Positions 54,460-64,000 of a stretch of DNA of 64,000 nucleotides are shown in pieces. A program made the position numbers and the translations under genes. The stretch comes from Psococerastis gibbosa (taxonomy: Eukaryota; Arthropoda; Insecta; Psocodea; Psocidae). Below the pieces are notes generated by a model. That model was given only the letters and a program-made list of their open reading frames with translations. It was not told the DNA's origin and made no database searches. The stretch spans positions 8,122,001-8,186,000 of the forward strand of contig OZ020485.1 in assembly GCA_963971405.1 (NCBI GenBank). The letters run 5' to 3'. Position 1 is the stretch's first letter; every line of letters starts with the position of its first letter.

Positions 54460-55337
54460 AATCTGTCCGAGTTTACTCGAACATGCTTTCCAATGTATAA
54501 ATTAGCAGATATAGACATGTGTAATTTCATAGGAAATAATTTCCCTATGGTTAAATTTCAGATCCCTCGAGGGGGGGGGGGGGTCCACCTCAATATATTA
54601 AAAACTCCTCAAAACTTAATGGCATATTCTGGATCATTGTAACAGCAGTAACAATGACACATGGCACGTAATGTATTGGAGCGTGAATTTTCCATAATTT
54701 CTCAAAAAATATTTTTTTACACAGAAGAAAATACTTTTTTGGGAATGCAACCTGTCCCTTTTTGTTACCCTATCGAACACCTAAAACATACCTGAAGGTA
54801 GAAATCATCGATAGAAAGGTTCCGCAGAAAAATTATTTTTAAAAAATTGAGTTATTTTTATTTTTTTACCCCCAGAAGCAAACTATCAAGGAGCAAGCGA
54901 CCCCCCTCATTTTGAAAACATTAATAACGACTACAATATATGTGAATTTAAAAGAAATCGTTGGAGCCGTTTTTGACAAATAATTTTCTTAGACTTTTTT
55001 TTGGAGTTTCTTGAAAATAAACCCCCCCCCCCCAAATTGAGTTCGCCCAAAATAAAAATAAATGATCTCGAGGCATGATTTTTGTGAACCTACATGCAAA
55101 ATTTCATCAAAATCGGCCAGGTAGTTTGCCTGGAAATGGACGAACAGACAGACAGACAGACAGACAGACAGAGCGACAGAGCAACAGAGCGACAGACAGA
55201 GCGACAGACAGACATTTCGTAAAAATCACTTTTTTTGGTTCCTGGGACCTCAAAACGTGTAATTCCGTTGAAATCTCGGAATCGAAAATTTCGACCATCA
55301 CAAAGCTTTCCTTATACTACGTATAAATTGGAAAGCA
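54460..55337 (-). mobile_element. GACA-microsatellite element, copy 3
   Basis: TCTGTCCGAGTTTACTCGAA, CATGCTTTCCAATG, then the reverse of the 47572 interior with the long GACAGACAGACAGACA tract at 55145-55215 and TATAAATTGGAAAGCAA. Confidence 0.85.
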
Positions 55338-56079
55338 ACAAACTCAACCAATACAATATACAGTGGATACGTTCTTTGTTCAAGATTGCTCAATTAACTT
55401 TCTGCAAAGGCAAAAATACTGAAGACATTCTTTCACTAATATTGTACTATCTAACACCCTAACTATAATTGGAGCTGTATATACAGTTTCTCAATTCGAC
55501 TGAATTTCCTTCTGCTTCTGTCTCTGTCTAAGTTACACATCATGACTGTTCTTTTTACATTCAAAAAAGTTTATTCAATTTTTGGCTTTTGAGATTTATT
55601 AGATGTGATGTAATTATTTGCAGCAGCCTATCTCTAAAATTTAAAGTATCGGTAGAAAATTGTATACGAATAAATTGAATTTAACGGAAAAGAATTTCAA
55701 TATCAGATATCGCGTAATGCGATTATTTATAGGTCTAGATGCACTTACGGTCGAAGTGCTCTCTGCCATGGTGCTTTTAGTGCATTTTCTTTGAAACCAC
55801 TTCGTTTGTAGCAAACTGAATCCAAATATATTGACTTTTCAAGAAAGTCTCTACAGGCAGAAAAGCAAATTATGGAAAATAAACGGAAACAACCATTCCA
55901 ACCAGAGTCTGCACCTTACCAGGAGGCAAAATGACCATGCTTCACTGCATCACTGTACTAATATCTTCAGAGAAGGAAACGAACCTGGTTCATTGGTGAG
56001 CTAACCCCCGCAAGGAGGACACTGGTTCAAATCCCGTTCCCGTTAATGTTTTCACATATTTTCTAATTAATTATAGGTA
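55338..56079. other. No gene seen
   Basis: AT-rich sequence without long frames or clear repeats. Confidence 0.4.
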
Positions 56080-56300
56080 TAATATATATTCTTCTCCTTC
56101 CTTGAATGTCTCTTCTACCAATGACTGGTGATCATCTCAGACACGGAGAACTCGCATCTACGGTATCTATACCGTACTTCGGACCACCCAAAAGGAAGTC
56201 AAGTGGGTAGAGTATCGAATGTACATAGTCATTACGACTGTAGCAGGGATTAGTAATGCAGTGGTTTCTCGCTGTCTTCTGCATCCTCATGGCATTGACT
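56080..56300 (-). repeat. Interspersed repeat, paralogue of 30540-30710
   Basis: ACGGTATCTATACCGTACTT, GGAAGTCAAGTGGGTAGAGT and ATCGAATGTACATAGTCATT. Confidence 0.6.
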
Positions 56301-56363
56301 CTTCATTGAGTTCTTCCGCCTTCAGAACCAGTTTCCTAACCCAAGGACAAAAGAGTGCAGTAG

Positions 56364-56530
56364 CAAGGCCGTAGCCAATGGGGGGGGCGTTCATGGGGGT
56401 TCAAACCCCCCCCCCCCCGCCCCACGACAAGAAATGGCTTCATACTAGATAGAATCGGATTTTGAGAGGAAAGATAAAAACTGCTATGTAATATCCAATT
56501 AAATTTCTAAACCCCCCTCCCCCCCCCCCC
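56364..56530. mobile_element. hAT-like MITE, CAAGGCCGTAGCC family, right-truncated
   Basis: CAAGGCCGTAGCCAATGG with poly-C interior; the right terminus is lost after AAAAAAATCC. Flanks TGCAGTAG and CGCAGTAG match at 7 of 8. Confidence 0.7.
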
Positions 56531-56539
56531 CGAAAAAAA

Positions 56540-56760
56540 ATCCGCAGTAGTAGTGGTTGTATTTAGTGGCGGGAATTATTCGCCCCATCTCACAGTCATC
56601 TTCGGGGCTGCTTTTTCTAGACAAGTCTGCACCACCAGACATGCCACCTCATCCTCCGATTTAGCCGCTGCTTGGTCGGGGTCTACTTATTTGTTTCTGT
56701 TGGCCTTTTTCCCTGCAATCGTGCTACTAAGTAGCCCTACAGGTGTTATTATTTGTAAAA
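56540..56760 (-). pseudogene. LINE 3' coding fragment
   Basis: - strand frame reads DPDQAAAKSEDEVACLVVQT, CLEKAAPKMTVRWGE, then a stop. Paralogue of 30240-30485. Confidence 0.5.
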
Positions 56761-57049
56761 TATGCAATAGTATAGGTGTAGAGTATTAAATGTCGTCTTT
56801 TTAACAGGGGAATAATTCTCATAATCATCAATGTTCAATATACTAAGATAATATATTGTGTTTATATATTACGTCAGTTACTAGCATACGATTTCAAGAA
56901 CACCGTAGGCATACACGGAAGTTACTGGGTAGGCCTGAAGGGACACACACTAGACAGGAAATCAATAATCGGGTTGCACCCAGAACGGTAATTAACGGGG
57001 CACCTCAATCAAATTCAAGACGTGAAGCCTCCTTAATGTAATGCAGCAC

Positions 57050-58270
57050 ATCACATTCAAAGGGGAGGGGGCAAGGTAAGGGCATTGACCCCCCCCCCCT
57101 TTGACTCCACATCAACAGGAAAAATGCCCATACTACTACTCCCAAGATACCTATTACGAGTAGTTAGCAAAATTATATGATCTTCTACCACATTCACATT
57201 CAAATGGGAGGGGGAAAGGTAAGGGCATTGACACCCCCTCCCTCTTTTGACTCCACATCAACAGGAAGAACCGGTCCGAGTTTACTCGAACATGCTTCCC
57301 AATTTATGAAAATTAGTAGATAGAGAAAATGAGTAATTCCATGGTAAATAATTTTCCTATGGATAAATTTCCGATATCTTGGGGGGGGGGGTTGTCCGTC
57401 TAACGTCACTGGAGGTGAGGTCAATTCTAGATAGGTCAGACCAACACATTACCACACAGCAATAATGGCAGAGCACGCAATGCATTTGAGTGCGAATTTT
57501 CTCAAAAAATAATTATTTGCACCAAACCAAATAGATTTTTTGGAAAGCAACCTGCCCAGTTTCGTTACACAATTTAACACCTAAAACATGCCCGAAGTTA
57601 GAAATCATCGATAGAAAGGTTTCGCAGAAAAATTATTTTTTAGTCATTTTTCATTAAAATTTAGTTATTTTTATTTTTTTATCCCCAGAAGCAAATTATT
57701 AAGGGGCAAGCGAGCCCCCGCATTTGGTTAACATTATTAACGACTACAATATATGTGAATTTAAAAGAAATAGTTGGAGCCGTTTTTTAGAAATAATTTT
57801 TTTAGACTTTTTTTTGGAGTTTTTTGAGAATTGAACCCCCCCAAAATTGAGTTAGCCTAAAGTAAAATAAACAATCTCGAGGTATGATTTTTGTAAACTG
57901 ACATGCTAAATTTCATCAAAATCGACCGAGTAGTTTGCCCGGAAATCGATGAACAGACAGACAGAGTGACAGACAGACAGACATTTCGTAAAAACCACTT
58001 TTTTCGGTTCCTGGGACCTAAAAACGTATAAATCCGTTGAAATCTCGGAATCGAAAATTTCAACCATCACAAAGCTTTCCTTATACTATGTATAAATTGG
58101 AAAGCAAAAATGCCCTTACTGCTACTGCTCACATGGTACCTATTGTAGTATGCAAATAAGACCTTCTATCATCACATTCACACGGGAGGGGGAAAGGTAA
58201 GGGCATTGAGCCCCCTCCCTACGACTCGACAAAAAATGCCCATACTACTATACTACTCACAAGATACCCA
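57050..58270. repeat. Tandem G/C-run repeat split by a GACA element
   Basis: Units with CACATTCAAA.GGGAGGGGG, AAGGTAAGGGCATTGA and GACTCCACATCAACAGGAAA at ~57050, ~57190 and ~58165. A full GACA element (57268-58105) is inserted in the second unit. Confidence 0.75.
57268..58105 (-). mobile_element. GACA-microsatellite element, copy 4, with visible empty site
   Basis: Inserted between CAACAGGAA and AAATGCCC; the neighbouring unit at 57113 has the uninterrupted CAACAGGAAAAATGCCC. This bounds the element as GAACCGGTCCGAGTTTACTC at one end and AAATTGGAAAGCA at the other. Confidence 0.85.
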
Positions 58271-58419
58271 TTAGTCAAAAAATAGGATCTTCTACCTGTC
58301 CTCAGGTTTAAACCTTACACCTGTGACCTTTTATTCTATGTTCTAGGAACTAGTTGCCTGCAGCCCATACCATATTATACTGGGGGATGCTATGGTAAAA
58401 TGTACTTACATACTTACCC

Positions 58420-58600
58420 CTATGTACCACGGCCTGTTCTGCCACAGCCTGCGCGGTCCTGTGTTCTCCTTCGCTAGTCATCTACGCCAAGGGTCGCCAG
58501 ATCCACCTCGACGTCGCGTCGTCCAGCCATCGCATCCCACTCGTCTTCTCCCTTGGGGCACCTTGTGTAAGGCCGCTGTTGTAGGCCTATTGTCAGACAT
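58420..58600 (-). pseudogene. RTE-like LINE end, frameshifted
   Basis: - strand segments RRRVGCDGWTTRR, DVEVDLATLGVDD and RRRTQDRAG in different frames follow the RTE order GRRR.R..RWLDD...DL..LGV..WR...QDR..W. Confidence 0.55.
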
Positions 58601-58606
58601 TCGTTC

Positions 58607-59392
58607 CACGAAAAGGCGAAATGTATTAGTACTGTAAAAAATAACTGGTACAAGCGAACCCGTACATCATTTTCCTATTTATCAGTATTAGTATAAGTGT
58701 AGTTTATAAATAATTTATGAGTAGTTCCCTATTCAAGATAATGTGTAATTGCAGCTCGATTTGTCTTACCATAAAGTGGAGCATTAATCTATGGGATAAT
58801 TATGACTTGTCAGGACTGTGCAGGACAATGTATATAGTATACACGATACACAATAGGCTAATAATGGCATGGCATCCGATGTATTAGGGTATGGATTATC
58901 CATAATTTATTCAAAACTAATTTTTTTTTCAAACACAAAAACTTTCTTAGTTCTGGTTGATTGGTTCTGTTACATTACAGTGTACCTAAAACATCTGCGA
59001 AGGTAGAAATAATCGATGAAAAAGTTCCTCAGAAAAATTATTGTTTAGCAGGCCTAATTTTTCATGAAAGTTTGACTTTTTTATTTTCTACCCTCTGGCT
59101 CAAACTATTAAGGGGGATAAGACCTAGTGGGGGTTGTTTACATTAATTAGGACAATAATATAAATGAATTTAAAACAAATGGTCAGTGTTTTTTCTGAGA
59201 AAAGATTCATTTAGTAATGTAGTTTTTGAGGGAAAAATCTGGAAAATGAAGTTTTCCGCAAATCGAGTTACAGACAAGTAGACAGATATATAACAAATTA
59301 TATTAACAATGGGGAACAATATGACCATAAATAAAACAAGACCAAAGTCATGCAGAGATTTAAAATGTAAACAAGATCATTCCATGGGTTAA
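58607..59392. repeat. Diverged GACA-element relic
   Basis: 58860-59290 keeps AGGTAGAAATAATCGATGAA, AAAATTATTGTTTAGCAGGC-like and CTCAAACTATTAAGGGG blocks of the GACA element without its ends. No gene. Confidence 0.45.
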
Positions 59393-59462
59393 TTGTAAGA
59401 GTGGGCCGAACGGCCCAAAATTCGCCCACATGGAAAATATAGACAATTTTCTTTCTTTCTTT
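59393..59462 (+). repeat. Retroelement tail (GGGCCGAACGGCCC type)
   Basis: GTGGGCCGAACGGCCCAAAA, TTCGCCCACATGGAAAATAT and CTTTCTTTC. Confidence 0.65.
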
Positions 59463-59531
59463 TAGAATGCAATTAATTAATCAAACTTGTTTTGTTGACA
59501 TTTGTAACCCCCAAGAAAAAGTTAATACTAA

Positions 59532-59673
59532 GGCGGGGTTTCCACATACGTCAATGGTCAATGATAAATGTGATATTGACGTTTTAGCAGACATTAAAGA
59601 CACACTAAAAATGTCTGCTACCACGTCAAAACCATATTTGCCATTGACCATTGATGTATGTGGAAACCCCGCC
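59532..59673. mobile_element. Minimal palindromic MITE, superfamily, 142 bp
   Basis: GGCGGGGTTTCCACATACGT and its complement with TAA on both sides; the arms carry CAATGGTCAATG and GACGT..TAGCAGACATT. Shortest member. Confidence 0.9.
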
Positions 59674-59829
59674 TAAATGGTATAGACACCGGTATAGTAC
59701 ATCCGCAGGCAAAATCATAGTTTTCAGAGCTATGATTCTATACGAGCGTACGAAGAGCTGAATTCCCCTTGTAGCCATCCCCTCCCCTGCAAAGAAAAAC
59801 TCTATAGCTTCTTACGGCTTTCCCTGTAG

Positions 59830-60011
59830 GATTTCATGAAGAAAGAAGGAATCCAGGCTTGAGAAGACCCAAGGGCGGCTGCGTGACAAGCTTGCCCAAG
59901 CTCTGGCTCTGGCTGAGGTGCTGTAGTCGGGAAGCGTCCCCGCTCAGCAACCGTTTCCAGCGACGCTGCCGGGGTGCAACGCTCAGCATGCCGCGCGTCT
60001 ACCAACTGCCA
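59830..60011 (+). other. GC-rich candidate exon
   Basis: CTTTCCCTGTAG (good acceptor) precedes and AAG|GTAAAA follows. In phase 2 the + strand is open throughout (includes RRPKGGCVTSLPKLWLWLRC). The - strand is also open (AERCTPAASLETVAERG). Composition is unlike the flanks. No family recognised. Confidence 0.3.
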
Positions 60012-60229
60012 AGGTAAAAACTTTTTGTCTACTATTATTTATTTTCCTTACTGATGAAGGCCTAACGTGTTGCGCTCCAATTGAAAATAGTGGGGATCCA
60101 ATGTAGCCAATTGGAACATCCAATCCTTGGAATTGTAAAATAGGGGATTTATATATTATGCATAATCGCAGATATGAACAGGCAATGAATACTTAGCCGG
60201 CCAAATAGGTATGCTTGTAATTTTTTTTT

Positions 60230-60412
60230 TTCGAATAAAAAGGTTAAATCGCATACAAACAATTCAATGAATGTATCCGATTAACCTCTTCAATCGCCTC
60301 ACTAAGTCACCGAATAGGTACTTGTGTTGAGTTGCGACACGTCTCCGACCGCAAGGTGTGTAGATACTCGCACAAGAACTAGAACGCTACTACCTTGCCA
60401 CCGAAGTCGCTA
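60230..60412 (-). repeat. SINE2 copy
   Basis: AATGTATCCGATTAACCTCT, TTGAGTTGCGACACGTCTCC and CGCTACTACCTTGCCACCGA. Confidence 0.75.
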
Positions 60413-60917
60413 TCGCTATGTGCTAACTGGTTTTGCTCCTTTTTTTTAAAAAAAATATTATTTCATTTGACATAGATAAGAATTTAATTGTAGTAACATA
60501 CAAAGAAGGCACGGCAATTACTCATTAATTCTATCTATTGAATGCAATAAAGATAGAACTCAGCTCGAAATCGTCATAGAAGAGAATGGAATAGCCGTAT
60601 AACGATTTATGCTACTTTTCTATTCTACGATAAGAAGCAGGGTACTACTTCATTTCGTACTACAGAATAGAAACGTAGAAGTTATTTTGACTAGGAACGT
60701 CCGATTCCGCCCAATTACTCCATTTCGGAATTGAGAGTGAAATGGATTCTATCCGAGAATTGAATCGGATCAAAAGACTCGATTTTACTCGGAAACGGAA
60801 TCGATACCCATTGATCCATTAGTTATAAGCTTTTATTACGGAACAAGGTAAGATTGGATCTGGCCAGATTTGCTTATACAAATTATGTCCTCAAGGACTC
60901 TTCATGGACCTAGGCCT

Positions 60918-61002
60918 ATTTATAGTGGCCTATTTATAGTGGCCTATTTATAGTGGCCTATTTACAGTGGCCTATTTATAGTGGCCTATTTATAGTGGCC
61001 CA
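60918..61002 (+). repeat. 15-bp tandem repeat, about 6 units
   Basis: GGCCTATTTATAGTG repeated about six times with one A-to-C change, at one end of the reversed 1203-type repeat, which has a single TATAAGTAGAC-like unit at that place. Confidence 0.85.
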
Positions 61003-61353
61003 GTGGTCCCTTGTCCAATACCAACATGGATTTCGGTTATTATTTATATTGTTTCCGTATGTATTTTTTTGGCCATTGGCAAACTCGTATACGTCCTCGA
61101 TGTCAACCTACACCGGCTTCAAGCGATAATGGACAAGCTGTGACAAGCTTGCCATTGACCCAATGAAACAGACGAAAGCATGACTTAACCAAGTACAGGT
61201 ACGAGTCCACGCGACATTTGCTCACATAAGAACGTTACAAAGACTGGGTATGTAGCTAATTCCCTACCGAAAAATGCTTTACTTTTTGACGAATAAATTG
61301 AAGAAGCAATCCCACCCCCAGTCTTTCAGAAAATGACGTATCATCCGATCTTA

Positions 61354-61748
61354 GGCGCGGTTTCCACCGACTGGCTAGGGCTAAATACAAATACGGTGAC
61401 GTGGTAGCAGACATTCAAGATTTAGACGGAGTTTCCACCGACCTCGCATTGCAGAATGCAAATGACATTGACGAAAATGTTTGTTTTACTCTATGCCATA
61501 GTTAAAATTGATCAATGATCATACGGTAAAATCACAAACAAACAAACTAAATTTAAAAAATGGCGTCATGGGATATGTTAATTACAAACATTTTAATAGT
61601 TTTCTATAAAAAGAAAAACAAACATTTCCGTCAATGTCATTTGCATTCTGCAATGCGAAGTCGGTGGAAACCCCGCCTAAGTCTTGAATGTCTACTACCA
61701 CGTCACCGTTTTTCTATTTAGCCCTAGCCGGTCGGTGGAAACCCCGCC
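61354..61748. mobile_element. Palindromic MITE, superfamily copy E (intact)
   Basis: GGCGCGGTTTCCACCGACTG and GGTCGGTGGAAACCCCGCC, TTA on both sides, same arms as 31162. Confidence 0.9.
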
Positions 61749-61911
61749 TTAGCCTGTCCTATTGTAGCTAATTTGCTTTTAATAATGAGTGTCTTACTGT
61801 ATGTGTACTCAATGCCAGGAGGAAAAGTTTTATGATACGATTTTTCTTCGATCTACTATTATTTAAAGTTCAAGGTAACGGCAATGAAACGAACAGTACT
61901 AGTATCAATAG

Positions 61912-62068
61912 CAGGGACGGATCCAGCCCATTTGGGGGGGGGGGTCAAAATAGAACCAACACACGATATGTAAGCATCGATTAAATTGGAGAGTAATAAA
62001 TTAAGTTAGAACGGATTTACTAAATGTTGGGGATCAGCTGCCCCCCCCCCCCTTGTATCCGTCCATGA
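61912..62068. mobile_element. Small inverted-end G/C-run element
   Basis: CAGGGACGGATCCAGCCCAT at the left and TTGTATCCGTCCATG at the right, hAT-like ends. No clear target duplication. Confidence 0.55.
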
Positions 62069-62514
62069 CCAATAGATATATACAGAAACGAATCGATACC
62101 ATTCGGAATTGGTGGTAAGGGAATCGATACAAATACTTGTGGCCATCGATAGGAATTACTCGAATCAGAAATCAGCTCGAATATAATTGGATGTTCCTAG
62201 TCTTAAAGTCTACATTTTTTGAAGATTGGAAGAATTTCTAGTCTTAAGTCTCACCTCGTAATTATAAGACGCTAATTATTATTATAATTATTATTCCAAA
62301 ACCGCGGGTTACACATTTAAGAAACACCATCCGAATTTGCTACACATAAGTTGTTTTTTTTTTTAATTCTAGGCGCGGGACTCTTTCGAGTATTTGCCCT
62401 GGTCGGTGTGTGTGTTCGGAGGTGTTAGCTCTTGTAATAAGTTATATATTATTAATTATTATTATATATATTGTGTTGTTGTTGTTGTTTCTAACGCCTG
62501 CTTTCAGCATTTCT

Positions 62515-62795
62515 GCTTTAAGCAACCCTGTCAGCCTGGCGGGGGGAGTGAGTCTGTTTGTTAACTTGAGGCACCCTAAGGGCAGACTCTTTCACCTCGG
62601 GGAAAGGGGAGTTGACTAACAGGGTGGACCTCCTGATTATAGTGGATTCCGAACCACTTGGGGAACATGGTAAAGTCACACGATTAAATCGGAGGTGACC
62701 AGGACTCGACTTATACTGCCTAAGCGAGTTATCATGTCCCACCAGGTTCCCCTGCCAACGCTGTGCACACTACCAAGTTGCCGCAGTTTGAAACA
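62515..62795 (-). repeat. SINE3 copy
   Basis: Reverse of 13255: GCCTGGCGGGGGGAGTGAGT, TTGAGGCACCCTAAGGGCAG, GAGGTGACCAGGACTCGA and CACTACCAAGTTGCCGCAG. Confidence 0.75.
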
Positions 62796-63116
62796 TGCTC
62801 TGCTCTAATGAAATCAACATGGTAAGGCCGTTGGCATTATATATATTGTAATAAGGTACACTTTGTTATTTTACCATTACAACAACTCTGGGGCACAGAC
62901 TGTTATACTGTATTACTTATTAGCGGTCCCGGCGAACTTTGAATCGTCTACCAGTCATCACTGCCGGGGTTTGGCATTGGGGGGGGGGGGCCGTGGGCCG
63001 GATTTTTGTGGGGGCCCTTTCTCTGGCAGAAAAAGTCTTATACCCTTAGACCTATCAATTATGAAGTGGAGGCACAGGATGCAAAATAGAATGAATAAAA
63101 ATAATAGAATACAATG

Positions 63117-63200
63117 AAAAAAAAAGAAAGAAAAAACATTGCCTTCATTTTCCATATGGGTGAATTTTAGTCCTTTCGGCCCACTCTTGCAGCTAACCCA
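63117..63200 (-). repeat. Retroelement tail (GGGTGAATTTTAGTCC type)
   Basis: AAAGAAAGAAAA, TTCATTTTCCATATGGGTGA and CGGCCCACTCTTGCAGC. Confidence 0.6.
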
Positions 63201-63335
63201 TAGAATAGAGTAAGGCGATTAATCATTAATGTCATTCTAATTTCCCGCCAAATAATTCGACAATTTTATTTGCTTTAGTTTTATGTTTGTTTCTTTTAAT
63301 ACCTTAATTGTAATTTTGTATTTTGCTGCTTTCTT

Positions 63336-63418
63336 GGGGGCCTCTTTTGTGTGGGACGTCTTTTGTGTGGGGCCTCTTTTCTGTGGGGCCTCTTTTGTAT
63401 GGGGCCTCTTGGGTCCAT
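63336..63418 (+). repeat. 17-bp minisatellite, about 5 units
   Basis: GGGGCCTCTTTTGTGTG and variants in tandem (one unit GGGACGTC). No tie to a gene. Confidence 0.85.
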
Positions 63419-64000
63419 AGCCAAACCCAGTCGGTCATTGAAGATCCAGTCTCTAATTTCAATTTTCCCCATTTTCCATTTCCATTTTTCTTGTATTTTG
63501 CCTTCAATACTACATAATATGATCAGTGAGAAAATAAAACATCAAGCAACACATATAGACCAGTTAGCTTACAGTTTGAGTTCGGAATAGGTACAAGCTC
63601 AACGTTTGAATTTTGGCTCCTCAGTTTATGCTGAATGCGTCAATCGATAGAAGAGTTCCTCTAAAAAACTTGTTTTGGTATTTTTAATGCAAATTGCGTT
63701 TTTTTTTTAATATTTTTTTTACTCCACCGCGATCAAGTGGGTTTTGTTTAAATTAATAATGACTACCTACAATATAATGAGATATATGGTTCATATATTT
63801 TGAAAACTATGCATTTTGAATATTATGTAACTCCAAGAGTTACATTTTCAATGACATTATATATGATAAGTAATATATTATAACATATCCAAATATTATA
63901 AGTAAATTCAAAATATTCAAAAAAAAATTAACTCACACTTTACACAATGACTAAAAAATTAATTAGGCTATACATTATGCAAAGTATTAGTATAATAAAA
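63419..64000. other. No gene; distant GACA-element relic
   Basis: 63640-63760 resembles the ATCGATAGAA..TTCCTC and GATCAAGTGGGTTTTGTTTA-type blocks of the GACA element. The rest is AT-rich. Confidence 0.4.

Larger units (their letters stand above)
60692..62200. mobile_element. Large inverted-end element holding three nested elements
   Basis: TAGGAACGTCCGATT at the left and AATTGGATGTTCCTA at the right. Next to each end are GAATCG-rich stretches (GGAATTGAGAGTGAAATGGA; GGTAAGGGAATCGATACAAA). Inside: a 1203-type repeat (60895-61210), MITE 61354-61748 and a G/C-run element 61912-62068. No ORF. Confidence 0.6.

Noticed and set aside
55145..55215. Regular GACA repeats that could suggest a CRISPR-like array
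   Set aside because: Simple tetranucleotide repeats without unique spacers, in a eukaryotic mobile element.
55075..55326. Open frames with TDRQTDRQTERQ and LSVCLSV repeats around the GACA tract (also 47608, 57857)
   Set aside because: Translations of a microsatellite in a mobile element; no conserved start, frame or flanking domains between copies.
56856..57041. 61-codon + frame (QEHRRHTRKLLGRPEGTHTR)
   Set aside because: Short, charged, no neighbours or splice sites that make sense; could be a repeat fragment.

Overview
This is an AT-rich, intron- and repeat-rich animal (eukaryotic) window. Genes are split into short exons with GT-AG introns. There are no bacterial operons or ribosome binding sites. 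The style of the aminopeptidase (secreted, with a GPI-type C-terminal tail), the ACE homologue and the repeat spectrum suggest an invertebrate, most likely an arthropod and perhaps a crustacean. The species cannot be fixed from the sequence.

Two host genes are supported, and they converge tail to tail. On the + strand, 657-832 is a near-terminal exon of an angiotensin-converting-enzyme-like peptidase (M2 family), whose earlier exons lie left of the window; 9425-9594 is its probable last exon. On the - strand, 29750 down to 12274 is a complete aminopeptidase N (M1 family) gene. I could join 16 coding exons in one frame to a 959-residue protein with a signal peptide, GAMEN, HExxH-x18-E, the catalytic Tyr, the four conserved Cys and a GPI-type tail. 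A TATA box and an untranslated first exon are proposed near 34.25-34.30 kb. Both genes encode zinc ectopeptidases that trim extracellular peptides (ACE removes C-terminal dipeptides, APN N-terminal residues).

Everything else is mostly mobile DNA. Region by region: 0-9.4 kb is the ACE last intron, with hAT-like and palindromic MITEs, a freshly inserted 5'-truncated LINE with a 49-bp target duplication, and SINEs. 12.3-29.7 kb is APN, whose introns hold SINEs, MITEs, a 28S-target-like LINE 5' end, an 815-bp near-perfect palindrome with 26-bp iterons, and a THAP-exon-bearing transposon remnant. 29.75-34.24 kb is the proposed first intron, with a tRNA-containing hairpin element and MITEs. 34.5-64 kb has no convincing host gene: LINE tails (RTE-like, Jockey/CR1-like), nested MITEs, four full copies of an ~800-850-bp element carrying a GACA microsatellite, a strand-switching minisatellite and a nested transposon block at 60.7-62.2 kb.

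The most unusual items are the tRNA-Thr-like palindromic element (two copies), the 28S-site footprint beside a GC-rich LINE-like 5' region, the iteron palindrome, the duplicated THAP first exon, and a MITE superfamily that shares termini but has different interiors. Several insertions can be dated or bounded because empty sites or perfect target duplications are visible in the window itself.
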